A program made the translations under genes and the position numbers. Positions 9,669-20,620 of a stretch of 64,000 bases of DNA are shown here, one piece after another. Position 1 is the first letter of the stretch. Every line of letters starts with the position of its first letter. This DNA comes from Psychrobacter sp. P11F6 (GTDB lineage Bacteria > Pseudomonadota > Gammaproteobacteria > Pseudomonadales > Moraxellaceae): the NCBI RefSeq assembly GCF_001435295.1, contig NZ_CM003594.1, forward strand, positions 806,001-870,000, in the 5' to 3' direction. The notes beneath the pieces are model-generated. The model was not told the origin of the DNA. It searched no databases and saw only the letters and a list, made by a program, of their open reading frames with translations.

Positions 9669-10154
9669 ATGTTAAACCATCAGCAAATTCAAAAAATAAT
9701 TAACGATTATAGTAAAAAGATAGGGCTAAATATTGATGATGTTATTTTAAGAGATATGCCTTCTGGATTTGGTGGGCCACACTTGGAGATAAGCGGTGGC
9801 TATTACCACTATGTAATATGTGAACGAGGTAGTGAACTCACTAGAAAATCTTCTAGGGACGTAGATGATTTTATCTATAGGTTTTTTGAGATGGTAACGT
9901 CTAGGGTAGCAGGCGAGTATGAGCAAGAGAATAGTGTCATGAGTGAAGATCAAAGAGTTATACGCTTTAATAAGCAAATTGAACTTATGACGCAGCTAAA
10001 TCATGAATGGGGTAGAAAAAAAGAAGCGGATATAACAGAAACTTTAAAAAACTTTCCTTATTCAGTTAATAATAGAACTTACGATAAGAAAACTTGGTTA
10101 AATAAGTTATTGAATTTTTTCAACCAATCAAACGGCAAACAGCCGCTTACCTGA
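9669..10154 (+). CDS. Imm63-like immunity protein, orphan
   Basis: A 161-residue soluble protein. The pattern GGPHLEISGGYYHYVICERG..., the following DDFIYRFFEMVTS and the later QIELMTQLNHEWGRKKE resemble the Imm63 family of polymorphic-toxin immunity proteins as I remember it. I cannot search to confirm. Such proteins neutralise a specific co-encoded toxin, but no toxin is adjacent: the neighbours are macA and holA. The gene is more AT-rich than its surroundings, which suggests acquisition. Its last 27 bases overlap the convergent holA end. The Shine-Dalgarno AAAGAA is weak. Confidence 0.65.
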   Translation: MLNHQQIQKIINDYSKKIGLNIDDVILRDMPSGFGGPHLEISGGYYHYVICERGSELTRKSSRDVDDFIYRFFEMVTSRVAGEYEQENSVMSEDQRVIRFNKQIELMTQLNHEWGRKKEADITETLKNFPYSVNNRTYDKKTWLNKLLNFFNQSNGKQPLT

Positions 10155-11201
10155 TAACTCAAGCGCTGCTTGCAATAATAACTCCCACGCTGGCTGACGC
10201 ACGAGTCCTTTGATGGCTTGGTCACATTTATAAAGCAGGGCAGGCCATTCAGCCGTTTGAGTTTTTGACTGGCGACGGCAAGCTTGCTGGTACAACCCTT
10301 GTTTGCTACGCCAAATACCAAGCGCTTGCGGATCTTGCCCATCCATCAATTGCATAATTTGCCGCATGTCTTTACTGATTGCCCATAATACCAAGGTGGT
10401 TGGCTCGTCAGTGGCTTTCAGCTGAAACATGATTTTGGCGACTTGAGTGCTGTTACCGGCAAGCATGGCATCCGATAAATCAAAGACGCTAAACTGTGCA
10501 TCACTGACCAACGCAGCTTGTAGATCCTTAATGTCTAAGGCAATATTGTTTTTCAGTTGTGTAGAATGGTCAGTCTGTTGACTAGCCTCAATATTCTTAG
10601 CGACTAACTGCGGCGCAAATAAGTAGGAGAGCCGCCATAAGGTCTGATAAGCGCTTAGCAGATGGTGCTCAGTATGCGACATAAGCAGCTGCCAGGCTTC
10701 TTGCGATAGTCGTAAACCAAACTGCTGAGCTTGTATTTGCAGTAGCTGCTGTCGTTGCTGCTCATTATATAAATTGCAATCAATGACATGACCATATTGA
10801 GCAAATGGCGTAAACCACTTGCTGCTTTGCGCTCGCTTGTCTTGTTTGGGCGTGAGCCATAATAAACTATGACTGTGCGTCCCTGTTTGAGCTTCAACGG
10901 CAAAGCGCTCAAGCTCAGTGATGACCGCCTTGTCAGGCTTATGATTGCCCGTCACGATGAGTGCACTGGCATCATCAAATAAAGACTGGCTACCAAGCTC
11001 TGACAATACTTCTTGCCAGCTTTTGACCGATATCAGCTCAATACGCTTAATCGCGTAATTCTGCGCGCGCCAATGTGGTCGCAGGGCATCAATGAGCCAT
11101 TGACTGAGTAGTGGCTCATCACCATGCGCCAGCCACAAGCCCGCGACTGCAACGGAAGGCTGTAGTAGCTTTGGGTAGGCTTGTATAAAGGTATCTTGCA
11201 T
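10128..11201 (-). CDS. holA: DNA polymerase III subunit delta
   Basis: The delta subunit of the clamp loader, which opens the beta clamp. 357 residues, close to E. coli HolA (343). The beginning (GLWLAHGDEPLLSQWLIDALR) matches the delta-family opening GDEPLL, and the C-terminal helical region resembles the clamp-loader collar. It sits immediately behind lptE, the order leuS-lptE-holA known from many gammaproteobacteria. Its 3' end overlaps the convergent Imm63-like gene by 27 bases, which suggests the latter was inserted or extended later. Confidence 0.93.
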   Translation of the reverse strand: MQDTFIQAYPKLLQPSVAVAGLWLAHGDEPLLSQWLIDALRPHWRAQNYAIKRIELISVKSWQEVLSELGSQSLFDDASALIVTGNHKPDKAVITELERFAVEAQTGTHSHSLLWLTPKQDKRAQSSKWFTPFAQYGHVIDCNLYNEQQRQQLLQIQAQQFGLRLSQEAWQLLMSHTEHHLLSAYQTLWRLSYLFAPQLVAKNIEASQQTDHSTQLKNNIALDIKDLQAALVSDAQFSVFDLSDAMLAGNSTQVAKIMFQLKATDEPTTLVLWAISKDMRQIMQLMDGQDPQALGIWRSKQGLYQQACRRQSKTQTAEWPALLYKCDQAIKGLVRQPAWELLLQAALELSGKRLFAV

Positions 11202-11259
11202 AGGGTAATAAGTACACAGATTGATGAAAATAAACGTGGAATATGTTGCGCATTATAAA

Positions 11260-11979
11260 CTATGGGTTTGGCACTACCACCGCGATCGACGTTGAGCCAT
11301 TACCGCTTTGCACAGATTGTCTGACTCCAGAAGAGCTGACCTTTGGTAGGGAGATGGCGACATATTGATCAGTAATTCGGCGTGCCAAACTGTCATAGAG
11401 CCAGTCACGAATTTGATCGCCTTGCTGATCATCAGTGCTTACCGATGCTTCATTATATTGATAGCTACGCTCGACTTGGATGGGGTTGCTTAGCGTAATT
11501 GGTTTGCCATTTTCCATGGTCTGATAGCTGACATCTGCTGAAAGTACCAAGCGAATCTCTGTCAAGACACCGACCAGCTCATAACGCTTAAAACGCACGT
11601 TATTGATGGTAATAGCGGCAATGGGTTCAGCACTTGCTTGTTTGTTATTGTTCGCAACATCAGCTGCTGTCATGTTGTCAATGACCTCAACACCTAAAGT
11701 TTTTAGGCGTCTTGTCAATGGCAGCTTAAGCGGAAATGAGGTGCGATTGTCTTCTAGAATCACGGCTGTTTTGGCGACATCAAGCAGCATTGGCGCATCA
11801 TAGCCACGCAGTTGAAAGCCGCAGCCACTAATAGCTGCCGTTGCACCTAATAGCGTAAACATTGGCAGGGCAGTCAGAAAAGCCGCCGCCAGTTTTTGTC
11901 CGTTTGATTTTTTAGCAAAAGCGTCTTTTTTGCTTAAGCTGGCTTTGGGGGACTGACCTGCTCGATATTTATACGACAT
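11260..11979 (-). CDS. lptE: LPS-assembly lipoprotein LptE
   Basis: Outer-membrane lipoprotein that plugs the LptD barrel and helps insert lipopolysaccharide. The lipobox ISGC is followed by GFQLRG, the hallmark start of mature LptE, near residue 54. The stretch before it is unusually long and basic (SPKASLSKKDAFAKKSNGQK), yet the chosen ATG has a good AGGA Shine-Dalgarno, so an extended signal peptide is plausible. A start at the internal Met just before the hydrophobic core is an alternative. It lies between leuS and holA. 239 residues. Confidence 0.9.
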   Translation of the reverse strand: MSYKYRAGQSPKASLSKKDAFAKKSNGQKLAAAFLTALPMFTLLGATAAISGCGFQLRGYDAPMLLDVAKTAVILEDNRTSFPLKLPLTRRLKTLGVEVIDNMTAADVANNNKQASAEPIAAITINNVRFKRYELVGVLTEIRLVLSADVSYQTMENGKPITLSNPIQVERSYQYNEASVSTDDQQGDQIRDWLYDSLARRITDQYVAISLPKVSSSGVRQSVQSGNGSTSIAVVVPNP

Positions 11980-12003
11980 AATCGCTATCCTAATATTATA
12001 AAA

Positions 12004-12045
12004 AGGCTCAGACTAATCATTAAACTAATAAAAAGTACTGAGCCT
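12004..12045 (-). terminator. Terminator-like hairpin between leuS and lptE
   Basis: 8-bp arms AGGCTCAG / CTGAGCCT with a 26-base loop that can fold further, followed by T4-TA on the minus strand. It could reduce read-through from leuS into lptE-holA. Confidence 0.45.
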
Positions 12046-12052
12046 AAAAAAT

Positions 12053-14740
12053 CTAGCCTACCACCACGATGTTTACCAGCTTATTAGGGACGACGATTTC
12101 TTTTTTGATGTCGCCAGTCAAGAATTTTGCCACACTTTCCATCGAGCGTGCTTGTGCTTTTAGCTGTTCTGGATCGCTATTTGGGGCTACGTCCATTTTA
12201 CCGCGCATTTTACCATTGACCTGTACTACCATCGTGATCATATCTTGTACCAGAGCGCTTTTATCAACTTCTGGATAATTCAAGGTAATGGTATCTAAAC
12301 CCAATTGCTCAAGTAAATGTTCACCAATGTGCGGCGCATATACGGATAGCATAATCAGCAGATCCGTCAATGCCTCATGCTGTACCTGTAGGTCTTGCGT
12401 GCTATTGGCCTTAAAGCCAGTCAGCTCGTTGGCAAGCTCCATCAAACTTGATACAGGTGTGTTCAATGCCAAACGATCACCCAAATCACTATCGATTTTA
12501 GCAATCGTTTCATGGGTTTTACGGCGTAAGTTTTTGGCTTCTTTGCTTAAGCCATCAGTGCTCAAAGCTCCATTGTTCAGCGCCTCGATACTTAGATTCG
12601 CAGCAGTAAGCGCTTGCATGTGTTCAGTAGCAATACGCCATACTTTTTTGACGAAGTTATAAGGGCCTTTGAGCGCATCATCTGACCATTCTAGCGTTTG
12701 ATCCGCAGGCGCGGTGAAGAGCGTATAGAGACGAACGGTATCAGCGCCGTATTTATCGATGGTGATTTGTGGATCGACACCGTTGTTTTTTGACTTAGAC
12801 ATTTTTTCGATTTTGCCAATGGTCACGGGCTGCCCATCAGATTTTAAGATGGCTTTAATCGGTTGACCACGTTCGTCATAGTCGATATCAATGTCTTCTG
12901 CAAAATAGTACGTGGTACTGCCATCCGCATTTAGGCGATAAAATGTTCCTGCCAATACCATGCCTTGCGTCATCAAATTAGCAAACGGCTCATTTCCTGA
13001 CACCAAGTCTTCATCACGCATCAGTTTATGGAAGAAGCGTGCATAAAGTAGATGCATCACCGCGTGCTCAACACCACCGATGTATTGATCGACAGGCAGC
13101 CACTTATTGGCGGCAGATTTATTGACCATGCTTTGCGCATCATTTGGGCTTGCAAAGCGTGCATAGTACCAGCTTGACTCCACAAAGGTGTCAAAGGTAT
13201 CGGTTTCGCGCTCAGCAGGATTACCGCATTTAGGACACGTCGTATTGACAAATTCTGGAATGTTTTTTAACGGATTTCCGCGACCGTCAGGAACGACATC
13301 AGTCGGTAAGACAACGGGCAAATCTTGCTCTTCGACAGGTACGGTGCCGCAATGCTCACAGTTAACCATTGGGATAGGACAGCCCCAATAACGCTGGCGA
13401 GAGACACCCCAATCACGGAGACGGTATTGGATTTTTTTCTTTGCAAGCTCTTGTGGTTCTAGTTTGGTCAGCATCGCTTCAAACGCTTGCTCAAAGTCTA
13501 ACCCATCAAATTCACCTGAATTGACCAAAGTATTGCGTTCGGTATAAGCACGATTAATCTCAGTATCGTTCGCCTTTGCATCTGCTTCTAACGCATCGAA
13601 ATAGCCGACAGGGATATCGATGACTTGTTTAATAGGTAAGCTGTATTTAATTGCAAACTCATAATCACGCTCATCATGAGCAGGGACAGCCATCACTGCG
13701 CCTGAGCCGTAGCTCATAAGCACATAGTTGGCAACCCATACTGGCACTTCTTCGCCGGTGAGTGGGTGCGTGACCGTAAGACCAGTAGCCATACCGATTT
13801 TTTCAGCTTTAGCTAGGTCTGCTTCTGCAACTGAGCCTTTTTTGCAAAGAGCACAGAATTGCGCAATCGCTTCATCATGCTCAGCCGCATACTGCGCTAG
13901 CGGATGTTCGGCCGCGACCGCCACATAAGTCACACCCATCAAAGTATCAGGGCGAGTAGTAAACACATCTAACGTATTGGTCTCGCCAGCAAGCTCATAA
14001 GGGAAGTGTACTTCCATACCTGCGCTACGACCAATCCAGTTGCGCTGCATGGTCAATACTTCTGATGGCCAGTGACCTTCTAGCTGATCCAAATCATCGA
14101 GCAATTCGTCAGCATAATCAGTGATATTAAAGTAATACATCGGAATGTCGCGCTTTTCGACCGCAGCGCCACTACGCCAGCCTTTACCATCGATGACTTG
14201 CTCGTTGGCTAAAACGGTATTATCAACAGGATCCCAATTGACTGTTGACAGTTTTTTGTAGACCAAGCCTTTTTTGTATAACTGTAAAAACAACCACTGT
14301 TCCCACTGATAATACTCAGGGCTGCAAGTGGCAAATTCACGTGACCAGTCGATTGATAAGCCCAGTAGTTTAAGCTGCGCGCGCATGCTGTCAATATTGG
14401 CAAACGTCCATTTGGCAGGTGGAGTTTGGTTAGCAATCGCCGCGTTTTCTGCTGGCAAGCCAAAACCATCCCAGCCCATAGGCTGCATGACTTCATAGCC
14501 CTTGAGGCGATAGTAACGGCTCAGTACATCAGAAATCGTATAGTTACGCACGTGACCCATATGCAGCTTACCGCTTGGGTAAGGGAACATCGACAGCATA
14601 TAGCGACTTGGCTTATCGCTTGGCTCATTGCTCACTTCAAAGCGCTTGTCAGTTGCCCATTTGGCTTGCTGCGCCGCTTCTATCGCTTGTGGGTTATAAT
14701 GATTGTTTTCAGCTTGGTCAGATGTCACAGTATTGCTCAT
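12053..14740 (-). CDS. leuS: Leucyl-tRNA synthetase
   Basis: Charges tRNA-Leu. Class I signatures are present: the HIGH-type motif in [16 protein letters not shown] and KMSKS in [12 protein letters not shown]. The CP1 editing domain is present ([20 protein letters not shown]), as is a zinc-knuckle-like CEHC...CPKCGNP. I chose the internal ATG (MSNTVTSDQ), giving 895 residues. The 36-residue upstream reading has no counterpart in the family, which starts shortly before the Tyr-Asn-Pro-x-x-(I/V)-E block. It heads a leuS-lptE-holA cluster. Confidence 0.96.
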   Translation of the reverse strand: MSNTVTSDQAENNHYNPQAIEAAQQAKWATDKRFEVSNEPSDKPSRYMLSMFPYPSGKLHMGHVRNYTISDVLSRYYRLKGYEVMQPMGWDGFGLPAENAAIANQTPPAKWTFANIDSMRAQLKLLGLSIDWSREFATCSPEYYQWEQWLFLQLYKKGLVYKKLSTVNWDPVDNTVLANEQVIDGKGWRSGAAVEKRDIPMYYFNITDYADELLDDLDQLEGHWPSEVLTMQRNWIGRSAGMEVHFPYELAGETNTLDVFTTRPDTLMGVTYVAVAAEHPLAQYAAEHDEAIAQFCALCKKGSVAEADLAKAEKIGMATGLTVTHPLTGEEVPVWVANYVLMSYGSGAVMAVPAHDERDYEFAIKYSLPIKQVIDIPVGYFDALEADAKANDTEINRAYTERNTLVNSGEFDGLDFEQAFEAMLTKLEPQELAKKKIQYRLRDWGVSRQRYWGCPIPMVNCEHCGTVPVEEQDLPVVLPTDVVPDGRGNPLKNIPEFVNTTCPKCGNPAERETDTFDTFVESSWYYARFASPNDAQSMVNKSAANKWLPVDQYIGGVEHAVMHLLYARFFHKLMRDEDLVSGNEPFANLMTQGMVLAGTFYRLNADGSTTYYFAEDIDIDYDERGQPIKAILKSDGQPVTIGKIEKMSKSKNNGVDPQITIDKYGADTVRLYTLFTAPADQTLEWSDDALKGPYNFVKKVWRIATEHMQALTAANLSIEALNNGALSTDGLSKEAKNLRRKTHETIAKIDSDLGDRLALNTPVSSLMELANELTGFKANSTQDLQVQHEALTDLLIMLSVYAPHIGEHLLEQLGLDTITLNYPEVDKSALVQDMITMVVQVNGKMRGKMDVAPNSDPEQLKAQARSMESVAKFLTGDIKKEIVVPNKLVNIVVVG

Positions 14741-14966
14741 AGTTGGCTCGAGATTGATTAATACGAATAAATTGGGTGAAATTTCACAATGCCATAGCAT
14801 AGCGTAATTTGGCGAAAATTGCGACGATATGATAGGGCGTTTGCGCATGAAGAAGAATACAAATTCGAAAATTTGAGCGGGTTTTTAATGTTTTGGTTAT
14901 CATAAACCAAATACCCATAGGCTTAGGTATAATAAACAGAATAATGATCATTGATTTGGAGTTTTT

Positions 14967-15338
14967 ATGACCATCACTATTTACGGTATCAAATCGTGCA
15001 GCACCATGAAAAAAGCCTTTACTAAGCTTGATGAGCTAGGCGTCAGCTATGAATTTCATGATTATAAAAAACAAGGTATCGATAAAGATAGCGTTCAGCG
15101 TTGGGTAGATAAATTAGGCATCGATAAAGTGCTCAATAAGCGCGGTACGACATGGCGCAAACTAGACGACAGTCAAAAGCAGGCGGCTGATGCTAGTCTA
15201 GATAACGCCATTGATTTGCTCGTAGAAAATACCAGTATGATTAAGCGTCCGATAGTTGAAGGTGAGCTGACTGATAAAAACAAGATTATATTACTATGCG
15301 GTTATGATGAAGCTGAGTTTGATAAAGTTTTTTCGTAA
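14967..15338 (+). CDS. yffB: ArsC/Spx-like thioredoxin-fold protein YffB
   Basis: A small cytosolic protein of the ArsC-like family, 123 residues. The beginning ITIYGIKSCSTMKKA carries a single active-site cysteine, as in YffB. The later RGTTWRKLDD and MIKRPIVEG blocks are typical of the family. The arsenate-reductase Arg triad is not obvious, so arsenate reduction should not be assumed. A GGAG Shine-Dalgarno lies 6 bases before the ATG. It is monocistronic, divergent from leuS, and ends in a strong bidirectional terminator. Confidence 0.9.
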   Translation: MTITIYGIKSCSTMKKAFTKLDELGVSYEFHDYKKQGIDKDSVQRWVDKLGIDKVLNKRGTTWRKLDDSQKQAADASLDNAIDLLVENTSMIKRPIVEGELTDKNKIILLCGYDEAEFDKVFS

Positions 15339-15357
15339 AAGAATACGGCTATCATCA

Positions 15358-15396
15358 ATAAAGCCCGAGCTAAGAACCTCTTAGCTCGGGCTTTAT
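15358..15396. terminator. Bidirectional terminator shared by yffB and the argB-linked microprotein gene
   Basis: Perfect 18-bp arms (ATAAAGCCCGAGCTAAGA and its complement) with a 3-base loop. Its right arm and loop are also the last codons of the minus-strand microprotein, so one sequence serves as terminator for one gene and as coding end for the other. Confidence 0.85.
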
Positions 15397-15603
15397 AACA
15401 CCTAAAAGAAACCAAATCACACTTGCGAGCCATATAAGCAAGACGTAAAAGCGAATTTGTTCAGCATTCCAATCTAGTGCAAACCAATCAATGAGGAAAA
15501 ATGACTTCCACCCTTCTATCCATTTTGCGCCACCATAGCCAATAATCCACCAGCAGTACAAGCTTTCTAAGATAAAAAGTAGACACCAGAGCCACAATGC
15601 CAT
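15370..15603 (-). CDS. Tryptophan-rich membrane microprotein, unknown function
   Basis: 77 residues with two predicted membrane helices (LWLWCLLFILESLYCWWII near the start and FYVLLIWLASVIWFLLGVI near the end) and ten tryptophans. I do not recognise a family. It is supported as a real gene by an AGGAG Shine-Dalgarno 7 bases before the ATG and by a start only 12 bases after the argB stop on the same strand, so it is very likely co-translated with argB. Its C-terminal codons PELRGS form part of an intrinsic terminator stem. Confidence 0.75.
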   Translation of the reverse strand: MALWLWCLLFILESLYCWWIIGYGGAKWIEGWKSFFLIDWFALDWNAEQIRFYVLLIWLASVIWFLLGVIKPELRGS

Positions 15604-15615
15604 GATTTACTCCTG

Positions 15616-16539
<924 letters not shown>

Positions 16540-16612
16540 CTAAGTTATGGTATTAAAAAGTCATATTTTTATTTGACAGCAACTACTTTGACGGTAACTA
16601 TTTTGATCAAAA

Positions 16613-18391
16613 CTATTCGGCAGGAATAGCGACAATTTGTTCCGCCAGTTTTTTATCAAATGGGCGACATAAAGCGGCAAATTTTGCTTGGATGTCGCGT
16701 AAGTCTTCTATGCTATCACCAGCAAAGCGTGCGGTAAGATTGTGACTGGTATTTGATTGGCGGAGCACCCCAAAACCATGGGCGAAATCCAAACGCACGC
16801 CATCAATACAGCTCAGCTTCGTCCCCACTGGCAATAAGCATTTGGCTTGCTTGGACGTCATATATTGCCGACTCATCGAACAACGGCAAAGCGATGGCTG
16901 GCTAGTAGCTATCCAATGATCACCAGAATCTTTTGCTACAGTCGCTTCTACGAGTTGGCGTAAATACTGACAAAATTTGGTCAGCTGCTCGACGATAGCA
17001 TCGTCTTTTTTAAGGGTTTTAGGCATCGGCAAATAATGATCCGCCGTACTGACCATAGCAGGCAATTGCTCTGTAATATCAGTCAGAGATTTTTTACCGT
17101 AAGCATCGTAAGCCGCTAGCCAATGCAGCAATCGCAAGGCCGCGTACATGGCGTCATCATAAATAATAAAGCGGCTGTCGTTAAATATGAAATGCCCTGA
17201 CAATTCACCTGCAAAGACGATTTGACCAGCAGACTGCTGCATCTGTCGGCGCATAAAGCTGCTGCCCGTTTTACTGAGCACAGGTGTTGCGCCAAGCTCA
17301 GACAAGAGTTTCGGTAGATGATGGGAGCATTTAATATCAAAAAGGATTTGAGAGGGCAGTTGTGAATGGACTGGGCTTTTATAACACAGCGTTTCAGGGT
17401 GTTCGGTCAGCGCCACTTGCGCTAATAAATATAGCAAGTGATCGGGCGTGACAACTTTACCGCTATTATCGACGATCATTAAGCGATCGCCATCGCCATC
17501 AAAAGCGATACCTATATCTGCTTGATGTTGACGCACACTTCGCTGTAATTGTTCGAGACGGTGTGGTTCAGTGGGATCAGGATTGCCAGAGGGAAAACTC
17601 CCATCTGCGATGTCATTAAGCATGATGACCTGCTGGCAAAAATGTTCAAATAAACGCTGGGCGATATTGCTGGTCGCCCCATGCATGCAGTCTATGACGA
17701 CCACCACATCAAGGATGCCAGATGGTTGTTGGTTATCTTTGAGAAGTGGTTTATTACAGGGATGGATTTGCTTAAAGACTTGAGCGATAGCCTCAATATA
17801 AATCGTCGCGACTTGTGTATCAGATAAATTGAACGGCTGATTGCAAATAGACTTAGCAATTGTATTTGTCAGCGTATTTTGAGCATCAACCTGTGCTTGA
17901 GAGTGATTGAGGTGGCAAGCATAGTTAGCCCGTGTTTTTTGCCAAAGCAACTGAATCTCTGCATGGCTCGGAGATTGATGGTTGACCAACCATTTGATAC
18001 CTAAAATGTCTTTAGCAGAATGACTGGCGGTGACGATAATGCCATGACCCGAGTATTGCTCTGCCCAAAAAACCATCATGGGGGTAGTGATTAACCCCAG
18101 TCGGATAACTTGTAAGCCATGTTCAGTCAGTATATTAGCCAATCTCTGAGCGATAATATCACTACCGAGACGCACATCATAACCAAGCACAATGACGGTT
18201 CTTTTACGGTCAATACTTGGTTTTGGCAGGCAGGCTTTGGCAGGAGCTGCGGTTGGGTTGCAATTTGCGACACTATAAAGCTGAGCAAATGCCTTGCCCA
18301 ATGCTTGAATAAAGTCATTGGTAAAATGCTGGCGTGAACCACGAATATCATAAGCACGAAATAAGCATTGCTGCGCAGCAAAAGACGGCAT
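16613..18391 (-). CDS. Phosphomannomutase/phosphoglucomutase family protein
   Basis: Alpha-D-phosphohexomutase that interconverts hexose 1- and 6-phosphates for envelope polysaccharides. The phosphoserine loop is VTASHSAKD (TASHS instead of the common TASHN), the metal loop is AFDGDGDRLMIVD, and the sugar-binding loop is GELSGH. The start FRAYDIRG is typical of the AlgC-like clade. It has 592 residues against about 460 for AlgC, because of inserts around residues 45-60, 150-230 and 440-510. AAGGAG precedes the ATG. It lies directly behind dut, as algC does in pseudomonads. Confidence 0.88.
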   Translation of the reverse strand: MPSFAAQQCLFRAYDIRGSRQHFTNDFIQALGKAFAQLYSVANCNPTAAPAKACLPKPSIDRKRTVIVLGYDVRLGSDIIAQRLANILTEHGLQVIRLGLITTPMMVFWAEQYSGHGIIVTASHSAKDILGIKWLVNHQSPSHAEIQLLWQKTRANYACHLNHSQAQVDAQNTLTNTIAKSICNQPFNLSDTQVATIYIEAIAQVFKQIHPCNKPLLKDNQQPSGILDVVVVIDCMHGATSNIAQRLFEHFCQQVIMLNDIADGSFPSGNPDPTEPHRLEQLQRSVRQHQADIGIAFDGDGDRLMIVDNSGKVVTPDHLLYLLAQVALTEHPETLCYKSPVHSQLPSQILFDIKCSHHLPKLLSELGATPVLSKTGSSFMRRQMQQSAGQIVFAGELSGHFIFNDSRFIIYDDAMYAALRLLHWLAAYDAYGKKSLTDITEQLPAMVSTADHYLPMPKTLKKDDAIVEQLTKFCQYLRQLVEATVAKDSGDHWIATSQPSLCRCSMSRQYMTSKQAKCLLPVGTKLSCIDGVRLDFAHGFGVLRQSNTSHNLTARFAGDSIEDLRDIQAKFAALCRPFDKKLAEQIVAIPAE

Positions 18392-18481
18392 CGCTTACTC
18401 TCCTTATGGCGTGATTCACGTGATGGTGATTTGGTGATGACTAAAATACAATTAACATGGCAAATCAGTAATGACGACTGA

Positions 18482-18946
18482 TTATTGGCGGCCTGAATGT
18501 CCAAAGCCGCCAGCACCGCGTGCACTGGTATCACTAAACTCTGATACCACTTCAAACTCAGGGCGGGCAACGGGTACGACTACATATTGTGCCATACGTT
18601 CCGCAGGATTCAACACAAAGTCTTCATTACTGCGATTCCAAATACTGACCATCAGCTCACCTTGATAATCGGCATCAATCAAGCCAACCAAATTACCCAA
18701 GACGATACCGTTCTTATGACCAAGACCTGAGCGCGGTAAAATCATCCCTGCAAAGTTAGGATCTTGGATATAAACCGCCAAACCAGTACCAATTAAATGC
18801 GTGGCACCTGCTTTAATCGTCAATGGCTCATCAATACAAGCGCGCAAGTCGATACCAGCGCTGCCATCAGTGGCGCGTGTCGGTAACGAGAACGCTTTAT
18901 CTTCAGTAATTTTAGGGTTTAATACTTTAACTTGTACAGCTTGCAT
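18482..18946 (-). CDS. dut: dUTP diphosphatase
   Basis: Hydrolyses dUTP to dUMP, keeping uracil out of DNA and feeding thymidylate synthesis. All five trimeric-dUTPase motifs are visible: [37 protein letters not shown] and the C-terminal arm [11 protein letters not shown]. Its 154 residues match the family length. It is the first gene of a pair with the phosphohexomutase 90 bp downstream. The upstream region is a tandem repeat array that may hold its promoter. Confidence 0.96.
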   Translation of the reverse strand: MQAVQVKVLNPKITEDKAFSLPTRATDGSAGIDLRACIDEPLTIKAGATHLIGTGLAVYIQDPNFAGMILPRSGLGHKNGIVLGNLVGLIDADYQGELMVSIWNRSNEDFVLNPAERMAQYVVVPVARPEFEVVSEFSDTSARGAGGFGHSGRQ

Positions 18947-18972
18947 AACGCACTCACTTAACGGTTAGATAG

Positions 18973-19082
18973 TTTCTAAATAATATTGTTTCTAAATAAG
19001 ATAATTTCTAAACTATATGATTTCTAAATAATATTGTTTCTAAATAAGATAATTTCTAAACTATATGATTTCTAAATAATAT
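18973..19082. repeat. 48-bp tandem repeat, 2.3 copies, built of three 16-bp subunits
   Basis: Two identical 48-bp units and a 14-base third copy. Each unit consists of three 16-mers, each beginning TTTCTAA (TTTCTAAATAATATTG, TTTCTAAATAAGATAA, TTTCTAAACTATATGA). This is a higher-order minisatellite between the mgtE stop and the dut start. Identity of the large units implies a recent duplication, and copy number may vary between strains. Confidence 0.95.
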
Positions 19083-19104
19083 AGTTTGAACCTTGGCTAT
19101 GTGA

Positions 19105-20508
19105 TTATAGTATCAACACACTTGCCAAACCCAAGAATGACATAAAGCCGACGATATCTGTCACGGTGGTTAAGATAACCGAGGCGGATAGGGCAGGGTC
19201 AATATTCATGCGTTTTAGGAGCAGTGGAATACTAATGCCTGACACATTGGCGGCGGTCATATTAATGGCAATGGCAAAACCAATGACGGCACTGATTTTA
19301 ATGTCATGAAACCATAGTTGGGCAATAATCGCCATGATTATCGCCCATATGATACCGTTTATCGCGCCAACCCACAGCTCTTTATTTAATAACCACAAAC
19401 GGTTGGAACCACCGATTTGACCCATCGCCATACCACGAATAACCACTGTCAGAGTTTGCGACCCAGCAATACCGCCCATACTCGCGACCACAGGCATGAG
19501 TATCGCCAGCGCCACCACTTTTGCCAGTACCGCCTCGAACTGACCAATCACAGCCGCAGCCAATAAGGCGGTACACAGGTTAATACCTAGCCAAATACTG
19601 CGGCTTTTAGCACTGGTTAAAATAGGCGCAAACAGCTCTTCATCTTGGCTGACACCCGCGAGGTTTTTCATGGTGCTATCGACATCATCTTGGATAATTT
19701 CCATGATGTCCTCGCCATTTAACTGACCGACCAACTCACCATGGCTATTAATAACGGGGGCAAAACGAATGTCCTCTGAGCGGAAAATCGCTGCGGCATC
19801 TTGGATGTCTAAGCGATCATTAATGGTGATGGCGTTATCAATCAATTCTGAGACTAAAGTAGTTTGATCATGTTTAATCAAATCGACCAGACTGAGCAGC
19901 CCGAGTAATTGTTGGCTTTGATCGACGACCAGCAGCTCTTGGCTTTCATCATCGAGCAAATCGTCATTTTCTCGTAGCCAGTTCTGTACTTCTGCAAGGG
20001 TGATATCATCCCTGATCTGAATGAGGTCAGGATCCATATAACGACCGACTTCCCAGTCAGCATAGGTGTCAAGCTTGTTGACCTGCAATCGGATGTCTTC
20101 ATCCAAGGTTGCCATGACCGAGGTACGCACACTTTCGGTGACAGTATCTAAAATCTCAGAGATGTCTTGCGCATCAAGGTCTTGAGTAAATAAGGAAATA
20201 TCTTTCGATGAGACGTTTTCTAACAGCGGCTGGCGTGTATCAAACTCTAACTCGGCAAGTACTTCGCCTTTGATGTTTTCTGGTACTTGTGCCCAAATCA
20301 ATAAGCGATTTTGGCTAGGGAACGATTCTAATAGGCTCGCAATCTCATATTTGGACTGCTTTTCTAAAAACTCAGTAATCGCCTCGTATGCCTTGTCAGC
20401 AACCAAACTTTGCAGGTATAGAAGCTTATATTCGCCGCTATACTCTGCTGGATTGTAATCTCCCTGTAGCGTAGATGGTCGTTCCTGATCAGGCATAGGG
20501 GTAGGCAT
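19105..20508 (-). CDS. mgtE: Magnesium transporter MgtE
   Basis: Mg2+ channel/transporter of the inner membrane. Order of domains: N-terminal superhelical domain (EITEFLEKQSKYEIASLLES), two CBS domains (DDITLAEVQNWL..., then ...DIQDAAAIFRSED), plug helix, and five C-terminal membrane helices with PVVASMGGIAGSQTLTVV. The start is the ATG of MPTPMPDQ, giving 467 residues. A longer TTG reading lacks support. It is monocistronic, between rep and dut. Confidence 0.93.
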   Translation of the reverse strand: MPTPMPDQERPSTLQGDYNPAEYSGEYKLLYLQSLVADKAYEAITEFLEKQSKYEIASLLESFPSQNRLLIWAQVPENIKGEVLAELEFDTRQPLLENVSSKDISLFTQDLDAQDISEILDTVTESVRTSVMATLDEDIRLQVNKLDTYADWEVGRYMDPDLIQIRDDITLAEVQNWLRENDDLLDDESQELLVVDQSQQLLGLLSLVDLIKHDQTTLVSELIDNAITINDRLDIQDAAAIFRSEDIRFAPVINSHGELVGQLNGEDIMEIIQDDVDSTMKNLAGVSQDEELFAPILTSAKSRSIWLGINLCTALLAAAVIGQFEAVLAKVVALAILMPVVASMGGIAGSQTLTVVIRGMAMGQIGGSNRLWLLNKELWVGAINGIIWAIIMAIIAQLWFHDIKISAVIGFAIAINMTAANVSGISIPLLLKRMNIDPALSASVILTTVTDIVGFMSFLGLASVLIL

Positions 20509-20620
20509 AAAGGTTCCAAAGTTTTTAGAAAGTATAAATAATAACAAACACTAAAATGTCGAATAAGTGCTAATTTCTCATGTCGCTAATTGGTGATGCT
20601 CTCAAGCGTTGAGCCTAACG

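Noticed and set aside
13188..13391. Plus-strand frames inside leuS
   Set aside because: Shadow frames opposite a conserved gene with all its motifs.
18127..18570. 147-residue minus-strand frame across the dut-phosphohexomutase junction
   Set aside because: Overlaps the motif-bearing ends of both real genes; no domain.
18973..19082. Tandem repeat considered as a CRISPR array
   Set aside because: Repeats are contiguous with no unique spacers and no cas genes; it is a minisatellite.
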